Source: Antedon mediterranea (taxonomy: Eukaryota; Echinodermata; Crinoidea; Comatulida; Antedonidae). From it: DNA of 60,000 bases. A program made the position numbers and the translations under genes. Below, one piece after another: positions 53,801-60,000 of this stretch. The notes under the pieces were generated by a model. That model did not search any database. It was not told where the DNA came from and saw only the letters and a program-made list of their open reading frames with translations. The stretch spans positions 9,251,001-9,311,000 of the forward strand of contig NC_092671.1 of NCBI RefSeq assembly GCF_964355755.1. Direction: 5' to 3'. Within the stretch, counting starts at the first letter, position 1. Every line of letters starts with the position of its first letter.

Positions 53801-56800
53801 GGTGCATTGCCTCCTTCTTTCCGTGGGTGTGTATACATAATCCCCTTCAATGCCAACCATATCAAAACAATCTAGAGATAAAATCAAGCAACGGGAACTT
53901 TAGTATTTTCAATTTGTTCACCTACGCTCTCTTCGCCAACTATTTCATTTTATTTGATATATACTTCAACTACAGTATTAGCGTGAATAAACAGGATTAA
54001 TGCCTTTAATTTATTGTATAGATTAGACTTTTATTTTAAAATGTCCTGAATTAAGATCATAATTTGTGCACTGGCGGTATCTTAATAGCGAATAAACCTA
54101 AAACTATTGAATGAAAACAATATTGTTCACGTATTATGTAAAATTATTTTTGCAATTTATTAGATTTAAAAACCCCAATATTGTTTGCTATTTTAATGTC
54201 CCATAATATTTATTCACTTTTAACGATAACGATATTTTTGCTAAAATTTAATTATCTATTTTGTCTAGGCATATTTATAATACGTGAAATCTTTTATTTA
54301 ATTTTTGTTTGAGTGAATATTAAAATTAAAAAATGGCCTATGCAAGGTTTGATTTTATTCATCTTTAGTTTTCATATTGGGGGACTATGTAGGTCTATCA
54401 ATTCAACTCAAATCGTTAAAACATTATCATTTATCCTACTCTAGTAGCTGGTAGCTTAGAAATTTAATGTTTTACTTGTTTTATTACAATAAATATTTAT
54501 ACGACATTTTAACCTTTGATGGGAAGGTTTTACACTCAACCTCTTGTGCTATATTTCTTTAGAATAGCCATTATAATATATAATACTAAATTATTGTACA
54601 TGTATATTAAAACCACATTAAACGAAATGCGTGCGATACACCACTCATCAATCATTGATTACTTAGTTCAATCAAGGTTCAAAAGAACTGAACAATTCGT
54701 TTAAGAATTTTTTTTATCCAGAAAACTATCAATAGATTTTAACAGGCCGTTAAGATATTAGGTAGTAGAGATATTAGGTGGTAGAGTTGCGTCATTATTA
54801 TGTTTGCTATCAATATCAGAATCCTGGGTTCAAGTCCTTCAACTCAACTTCACTTTATGTAGGCCTACATGCTGGTGTCTTGTTGACGGATCGTTAACTA
54901 AGAGCCACTATTACGAAGACACTTTTGCAACCCAACAAAGTGTTCCCTGAATAGAGCTTTAATGTTTTAAAACTTACCCCTCGTTAGTTTCTCAAAAACC
55001 AATAGAAGTGTCTTCTGTGAGGCTACATGAACCATGTTTATTGCGTATAATTCAAGGTAACTTTGATAAACAAGATAAACCCTGCTAAAATCACTTACCG
55101 AGTGTTCTTTCAGACGGATGAAAATCACTCCGCTTCCGAAGTTCGAGCATGTCTGGTTTGTTAATCTAACGGAAAAAGATTAATACCTAACTGTAACACT
55201 ATAACTTTCAGTTTTCTAACATAATCATACAATTTTCCAGATTGAAATGTTTTAAACGTTATCAAGATATTAAACATTTCGGTCAGTTCACACATATTAT
55301 TCACACCTTACTGTATATTTGATTGAAACGTAAAACCTTTTTAAAAAGATGTATTTAATAATGATTTTGTAAGTGAATTCGAAAGAACAATGCTGTCTTT
55401 AACGGCGGCTGTATCTCGATATGCCTACATATTGTTGTTTTCATTTCATTCACGTTTATTTGAAACAGTCGAAGAAATAATATATTATAATATTATTACT
55501 GCCTTTCCGCTGAAAAGTCTGCCGACATTTCCGCTTGGGCTGCTCCGTAAATCTCTTTCTCATCAGTTTCTTCCAGTCTGATCTTTCATTGGCTAGTTCT
55601 TTAAGTTGTTTCATGTCTTTCTTGGTTTTCAATTGTCCGGGATACTTAATGTCTGTGTTATGCTTATAAAGGGTGAGTAATAGCAAAAGAACAAAAAGCT
55701 TTCGGAATACAATGATATTTCGTCAGGATAATTGTATAAATATTATGTTTATTTAAATTTTTGCTGAGAATATTATATCAATTTTAATTTGCTGCGCGTG
55801 CAAATATCGGGAACCCAGACTAGATCTGCTGCTCCACCTTGCTATGGTGAATGACATTTCTATCCAATAGATCGTAAAAGTACTAGTCTAATAAAAGGGT
55901 GTAGGCCTACATTTTGAAAATCCGATACTGGTTGGGGGCGATTTTGTTTTAATTTTCTTATCTTTATCCAATTAATTAGTAAGAATGATAAGGTTCAGAT
56001 TTATTGCTTGTCGGTTAAGATTAGAATGTGTTTATTCGGGGGAGGCATGCATTCGGGAGCTTTTTGATTTCCGACGACTTATGACCTACGTGATCAACAC
56101 CGTATGCGTAGGTCCTAGATAAATTAGACGGGTATACTAAAAATGTACTATGAAAGTAGAAAATAGTTGCCATATGTATAAAATATAAAGAACTCATAAT
56201 TGTGTTTAGATTTTAACTATACGAAGTGACAGTGCATTTATAAAAATACAGAAATAAATATTGATTGTTACAAATTTATTATGACGACTGCATTAAGACA
56301 TTGCTGCTTCTCTACACTTATTCTTTGATCACGCACTTAAACGTGACATTCAAAATGCTTCAAAATGTTTGTTTAATTTTAAAATGTTTATTTAATGTAG
56401 AGAGAGCACATTAATTGCTTAAACAGTAATTCAATATTTGATTACCATCGTGGGATGCAGCAAGTTTCCATCGATCCCAGATAAAGCAATGGACACCACC
56501 GTCGTATAGAACTTCCTGAGCGCGTGCAAAAGGTGATGCACACATGCATTTTTGTACGCACGCGTCATATTGATGATGATAATAGATTTTATTATACAGA
56601 GGCTATACAGTACACAAGTTTTGTTCCAACTTAGACGCAACGCAACAAGGTAGGCGCAGTGCAAGCGAGTTGACCAATTACAAATGAAATGATTGGTCAA
56701 ATTATTTAAGCTTGGTTCCCACTAGGATGCAACGCAAGGACGTAAACGCAAGGCAATCGTGTTGACCAATGAAAAGCAACAGTTAGAATAATCCATCGCT

Positions 56801-57206
56801 TGTGATTGTTCAACGTACTTACGTTGCGTTACGTCTTTGTGTTGCGTCTCTAGTGGGAACCAGGCTTTAGGGCGCGCTTTCGTCCTGGCCTTGCGTCTAA
56901 AGCTTGGTTCCCACTAGGACGCAACGCAAGGACGTAAACGCATTGCAAGCGGGTTGACCAATGACGAATGAGAGTTAAAATAATCCATCGCTTGTGATTG
57001 GTCAACTTACTTACGTTGCGTTACGTCCTTGCGCTGCGTCTCTAGTGGACACCAAGCATTAGTGAGAGCAAGAGACTAGGGCTATAACAAAAGTATAAAA
57101 GTATAAACAAACGAAACTAAATTCTTACCTTATGTTGTTGAGTTTTCGGCATACAACAAACAATATGAAACATAACAAAAACAAGGAATAGATAACTTGT
57201 AATCAT
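50863..57206 (-). CDS. crhbp: Corticotropin-releasing-hormone-binding protein (7 exons)
   Basis: Exons on the minus strand: 57129-57206, 55099-55165, 53714-53871, 52908-53109, 52646-52797, 52132-52242, 50863-50964. They splice in frame to 289 residues (human is 322). Known role: a secreted glycoprotein that sequesters CRH/urocortin-type peptides. Seen: a hydrophobic signal peptide (about 1-18), and ten cysteines after it (50, 71, 95, 131, 170, 192, 220, 247, 257, 288) in the spacing of the five disulfides of vertebrate CRHBP. Blocks DGWKLGGAVFPS, SSQNVAM, RNCTFLVIYPV, VQFLEGNGLDYG and STVRLISSG match the family in order. Arg46 and Asp52 align with human Arg56 and Asp62, reported as ligand-binding residues. 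The N-C-T sequon at Asn191 matches the vertebrate N-glycosylation site. The start has A at -3. The exon 5 donor (gttcag) is weak, but the phase and homology require it. Confidence 0.94.
53500..53655 (+). mobile_element. Related SINE-like fragment
   Basis: GGGGATGCGATTCTCACACC, then ACCACAAAGTGTCCCTCTCA, then GAGTGTCCCTGAATAGATGT. Shares its 3' body with the 54.9-kb element and with the first 60 bases of the window. Lies in the CRHBP intron just downstream of exon 3. Confidence 0.45.
53714..53871 (-). CDS. crhbp: CRHBP exon 3: ligand-binding N-terminal domain
   Basis: Encodes residues 50-101, beginning CFDMVG and ending GNKLQ. It contains three of the ten conserved cysteines (50, 71, 95). Asp52, the equivalent of human Asp62, lies two residues after the first cysteine, while the equivalent of human Arg56 (Arg46) is in the preceding exon. 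Acceptor tctctag, donor gtaaaa. Confidence 0.92.
54175..54390. mobile_element. Diverged fragment of the TGTCCCCC-ended element in CRHBP intron 2
   Basis: TTTTAATGTCCCATAATATTTATTC matches the interior of the 26-kb copy (tttcaatgtcacataatattta), and the far end CATATTGGGGGACTATG resembles its terminus. It lies in the intron between CRHBP exons 2 and 3. Confidence 0.5.
54745..54965 (+). mobile_element. Possible tRNA-derived SINE
   Basis: GGTGGTAGAGTTGCGTC resembles a tRNA D-arm/A box. About 50 bp later TGGGTTCAAGTCC fits a B box. The following body ends with CAACAAAGTGTTCCCTGAATAG, which also occurs near 53600-53650 in similar order after a B-box-like GATGCGATTCTCACACC. Too degenerate to be a working tRNA. 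Lies in CRHBP intron 2. Confidence 0.45.
56615..56897. mobile_element. Palindromic MITE copy C, split by copy D (56705-56869)
   Basis: The left part (TTTTGTTCCAACTTAGACGC, then GACCAATTACAAATG and ATGATTGGTCAAATT) is followed directly by a complete second copy (56705-56869). The apparent right end (CGTCCTGGCCTTGCGTC) follows. Copy D itself starts AAGCTTGGTTCCCACTAGGA and ends TCTAGTGGGAACCAGGCTTT. Both lie in CRHBP intron 1. Confidence 0.7.
56898..57061. mobile_element. Palindromic MITE copy E in CRHBP intron 1
   Basis: Starts TAAAGCTTGGTTCCCACTAG and ends CTAGTGGACACCAAGCATTA, with the core ACCAATGACGAATGAG and CATCGCTTGTGATTGGTCAA. The best preserved copy in the cluster. It ends only 68 bp from the CRHBP exon 1 donor. 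Confidence 0.85.
57129..57206 (-). CDS. crhbp: CRHBP exon 1: signal peptide
   Basis: Encodes 26 residues: a short polar start, the hydrophobic core YLFLVFVMFHIVCC, then MPKTQQHK. The exon ends in phase 0 at a consensus gtaag donor. A signal peptidase site is plausible around the CC/MP junction. The next exon lies about 2 kb away, and the intron between them carries a cluster of palindromic MITEs. Confidence 0.85.
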
Positions 57207-57299
57207 CTTTCAGCTTTTTCCTTCAACAGTATGAAAACCGGTTGAAATATCGGAAATAAATGAGATGGGGGTTTCGGCAACTCTGTTAATAGTAGTACT

Positions 57300-57455
57300 A
57301 ACTGATCTCCTTGTGCGTTCTGAGTAGAGGCAGGCGATCTAATTGCGCAGTTCGAAGTAGAGCTAAGCAATCTCTTTGCGCAGCTTTCGAAGTAGAGGCA
57401 GGCAATCTCCTTGCGTAGAAAAGTAGAGGCAGGCAATCTCCTTGCGTGGATCTGT
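57300..57455. repeat. Degenerate ~35-bp repeats immediately upstream of CRHBP
   Basis: About five copies of a unit with core AGTAGAGGCAGGCAATCTCC followed by TTGCG. They are separated by variable short linkers (cores near 57325, 57350, 57380, 57420, 57440). The copies are diverged (gcgatctaattgcg, gcaatctctttgcg, gcaatctccttgcg). They sit 100-250 bp before the CRHBP start codon, in the likely promoter or 5' leader. Confidence 0.7.
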
Positions 57456-57523
57456 ACAGGTAGATGAACTCCTTGGGTACGCTCTCTTCCCTATTTGAGA
57501 ACGATCGTGTGTGATTTGGCTGG

Positions 57524-57530
57524 TTTTATA
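57524..57530 (-). promoter_or_regulatory. Candidate TATA box for CRHBP
   Basis: TATAAAA on the minus strand, about 320 bp upstream of the CRHBP ATG. If used, transcription would start near 57,495 and the 5' leader would contain the short repeat cluster at 57,300-57,455. Based on sequence only; AT-rich DNA gives chance matches. Confidence 0.3.
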
Positions 57531-57694
57531 GATGATAGTTTCTATTAGTAACGCCCCCGCTTGTTCTGTAAATAGATCGATTGTATCTAATTCATATCGT
57601 AGTTTGATAAGATGAATTATTGTATGGTGTCTGTGAGGATGATGATAGCAATGATGATGATGATTGAAGGGGATTGTTATGTGGATACGGAATA

Positions 57695-58515
57695 TTAGGA
57701 TGATGATACTAAAGATGATAGTAATGATAATACTGAAGATGATATGAATAATGTTGATACTAAAGATGGTAGAAATGATGTTTATACTAAAGATGATAGG
57801 AATGACGTTGATACTAAAGATGATATGAATAATGTTGATACTAAAGATGATAGGAATGGTGTTGATACTAAAGATGATAAGAATGAGGTTGGTACTAAAG
57901 CTGATAAGAATGATGTTGATACTAAAGATGATAGGAATGATGTTGATACTAAAGATGATAAGAATGAGGTTGGTACTAAAGATGATAAGAATCATGTTGA
58001 TACTAAAGATGATAGGAATGATGTTGATACTAAAGATAATAAGAATGATGTTGATACTAAAGATGATAAGAAAGATGTTGATACTAAAGATGATAAGAAT
58101 GAGGTTGGTACTAAAGATGATAGGAATGATGTTGATACTAAAGATGATAAGAAAGATTTAATACTAATGATAAAGTAAGAATGTTGTTGATACTAAAGAT
58201 AGGAATGATGTTGATACTAAAGAATGATGATAGGAATGATGTTGATACTAAAGATGATAAGAATGAGGTTGGTACTAAAGATGATAGGAATGATGTTGAT
58301 ACTAAAGATGATAGGAATGATGTTGATACTAAAGATTATAAGAATAATGTTGATACTAAAGATGATATGAATGATGTTGATACTAAAGATGATAGGAATG
58401 ATGTTGATACTAAAGATGATAGGAATGATGTTGATACTAAAGATGATAGGAATGATGTTGATACTAAAGATGATAAGAATGATTTAATACTAAAGATAAT
58501 AGGAATGATGTTGAC
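57695..58515. repeat. 27-bp minisatellite, about 30 copies
   Basis: The unit is 27 bp with core GTTGATACTAAAGATGATA followed by a variable part (aggaatgat, agaatgag and similar). Because 27 is a multiple of three, long frames stay open. On the plus strand they read as VDTKDDRND-type repeats (57744-58178 and 58181-58528), and on the minus strand as an Ile/Phe-rich frame. Small indels near 58180 and 58220 break the plus-strand frame. I treat it as a non-coding minisatellite. It lies 0.5-1.3 kb upstream of CRHBP. Confidence 0.9.
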
Positions 58516-59095
58516 ACGTGACCATTAATTTCAGTTTGTTCATTACTGTAAATTATCATCATTCATGTAGTGCGGTAGTCATCTGTTCAGAATAAGAAAT
58601 TCATCAAAAATAATTTAATTAAATTTCCATTTATGAAATGTATGCTCTATTTATTTATGATTTTAATTAAGGATTTAGTTGATTGATTTTGGTTGATTAG
58701 TCTTGACCTTTGAAAATATTCAAAGCACCCCGTAAAATCAACCGGGTAAATCGGACCAATGGTTGTTTTAATCGAGTGTTTTTAAACGTAATTACAATCA
58801 ATTTTGCTTATCTCATCTCTTTCACGTTTATATAGCATATATACGTTGTGCACAACAGATCAATACAAAATCTTCCTCCACTCACTTAAGAAGTGGTCAA
58901 GTGTTGCAATTAACACGTGGAGTGTCTCTATATCGCATAAATACATGTTTTGATAAAATTATTAATCGTAGTAAATATTTACAAACGGTTGCCAGGTAAT
59001 TCTAAAATGTTTTACTCATTTTCATCATTTGTTTAAAGCGACGCAAAAGGCTGAGAAGTATGTGGTTGGTGATATAGGCCTCGTATGATATTGTA

Positions 59096-59103
59096 TGACG
59101 TCA
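59096..59103. promoter_or_regulatory. TGACGTCA site upstream of CRHBP
   Basis: A single perfect CRE-type palindrome about 1.9 kb upstream of the CRHBP ATG, inside ordinary AT-rich DNA. Vertebrate CRHBP is known to be cAMP-responsive, but this distance makes the link speculative. Confidence 0.2.
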
Positions 59104-59429
59104 TAAATCGTTTTACTGGACTTGAGTGCTAACATTAACTCAATAGCAAGACATTTAGACACATCATCACCCAAAACAAACAAAAACACCCACAAACGCA
59201 AATTTACAATGTTGCACACTAAGTAATAATAAAGTAATAACATTTAACAGATAAAACGTCTTAAGATTGTATAATATAAAGTATTATAATAATTGTATAA
59301 TAAAGTACGTGTTTAGCGTTGCGTGCATACGATTTTACTGTGGCAGAAAAAAGCTTCACACATGAGCTCCACACATGGCAATTAAACACGTTTAAACCAA
59401 CGTGTCTTTATATTTCTCCACATGTTTCA

Positions 59430-59582
59430 CAATCAACACGTCACTGATGTTTTGAGTTGGATACATACTAGGCCTACATGTTTAGAATGAAATGTAATCC
59501 TAAACATGTTTAAGGTTAAATGTGTGGGAAAAGTGTGTACAAAATACATGTTTAAGATCTAAACACTATTTTTACAGTGTAT
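59430..59582 (-). mobile_element. Possible DNA-transposon end beginning CACTGTAAAAA
   Basis: Read on the minus strand from 59582, the stretch begins ACACTGTAAAAATAGTG and then has repeated AACATGT motifs (taaacatg, aaacatgt, cacacatt). CACTGTAAAAA-type ends are common in small DNA transposons of aquatic animals. The opposite end could not be found with certainty. Confidence 0.3.
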
Positions 59583-60000
59583 AATCGGAATTGATTAAAC
59601 CAGGAAAGAGTGAAATGTAATTTCACCATTAAACCCTGTACGGGAAATCACACGATGTGCATGAAGAGTAATAACTTATACGAATAATACACGGAATGCA
59701 CGTGTATTTTTTTAAGTTATAGTATACGAGTTTTGAAAATATTAGGCCCCTGTGTTTAGCCTGTGAGGGCTCATAGCCGTATACGCCACTGGCTACTGTA
59801 CATTACAAACAGGCAAACGTACCTAGATTGTTGGGAGTCCACCGCTCGTCTATTCGTGCTATTGATACTTAATACGAAATAATTACCATGATGAGTGGGC
59901 TGCAGCTTTTCTAATTAGCGGTAAATTTAATCAAATGTCATAACACTGTTAACGAGTTAATAATTAAAGTCCCGTCAAATTTAAATGAGGGTTGACCTTA

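Larger units (their letters stand above)
58516..60000. other. Gene-free flank upstream of CRHBP
   Basis: AT-rich DNA with the CACTGTAAAAA-type transposon end and a CRE palindrome. The frame at 59025-59243 on the minus strand shows no recognisable domain. Confidence 0.5.

Noticed and set aside
54745-54840. Functional tRNA gene
   Set aside because: A- and B-box-like motifs are present but no acceptor stem or anticodon stem can be paired; better explained as a SINE head.
57363-57995. 210-codon minus-strand frame rich in Ile and Phe
   Set aside because: Shadow of the 27-bp minisatellite running into the promoter-proximal repeats; no signal of a real protein family.
57744-58528. Repetitive acidic protein genes (144 and 115 codons, VDTKDDRND units)
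   Set aside because: The frame stays open only because the unit is 27 bp. There is no unique flanking coding sequence, the two frames are broken by indels, and the opposite strand is equally open.

Overview
The window looks like nuclear DNA from an invertebrate deuterostome, most likely an echinoderm. It is AT-rich (roughly two thirds A+T by eye). Its only convincing genes are split by many GT-AG introns. It is full of small palindromic DNA transposons and minisatellites, and both genes have animal protein families behind them. The class or species cannot be fixed from the sequence alone. There is no prokaryotic operon, CRISPR array or intact virus-like gene.

Two protein-coding genes could be assembled, both on the minus strand. 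(1) 20,958 to 15,448: an 11-exon gene for a 747-residue PLP-dependent class V aminotransferase / cysteine-desulfurase-like protein. The PLP lysine, the EHHSN motif, the pyridine-binding Asp and a GGCACAGP loop are all visible. A long acidic tail carrying a KRKRKR basic cluster has been added at the C terminus. (2) 57,206 to 50,863: a 7-exon, 289-residue orthologue of corticotropin-releasing-hormone-binding protein (CRHBP). It has a signal peptide, ten cysteines in the family pattern, and both residues known to matter for CRH binding. In both genes every exon joins in frame. No functional link between the two genes is evident.

Layout: 1-15,447 has no recognisable gene, but holds a 33-bp tandem array (about 3.53-4.11 kb) and a MITE (7,185-7,336). 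15.4-21.0 kb is the aminotransferase gene. 21-37.4 kb is gene-poor, with several fold-back elements. 37.4-39.46 kb is a homogeneous 38-bp satellite of about 50 copies. 39.5-50.8 kb has degenerate minisatellites, nested palindromic MITEs and a hammerhead-like hairpin. 50.8-57.2 kb is CRHBP, whose first intron contains a nest of three palindromic MITEs. 57.3-58.5 kb, directly upstream of CRHBP, has promoter-proximal repeats and a 27-bp minisatellite that stays open in frame on both strands. The remainder is non-coding with transposon ends.

The least explained signal over the whole window is the 8-bp palindrome TAGGCCTA. I counted about 30 copies by eye, where base composition predicts fewer than one.
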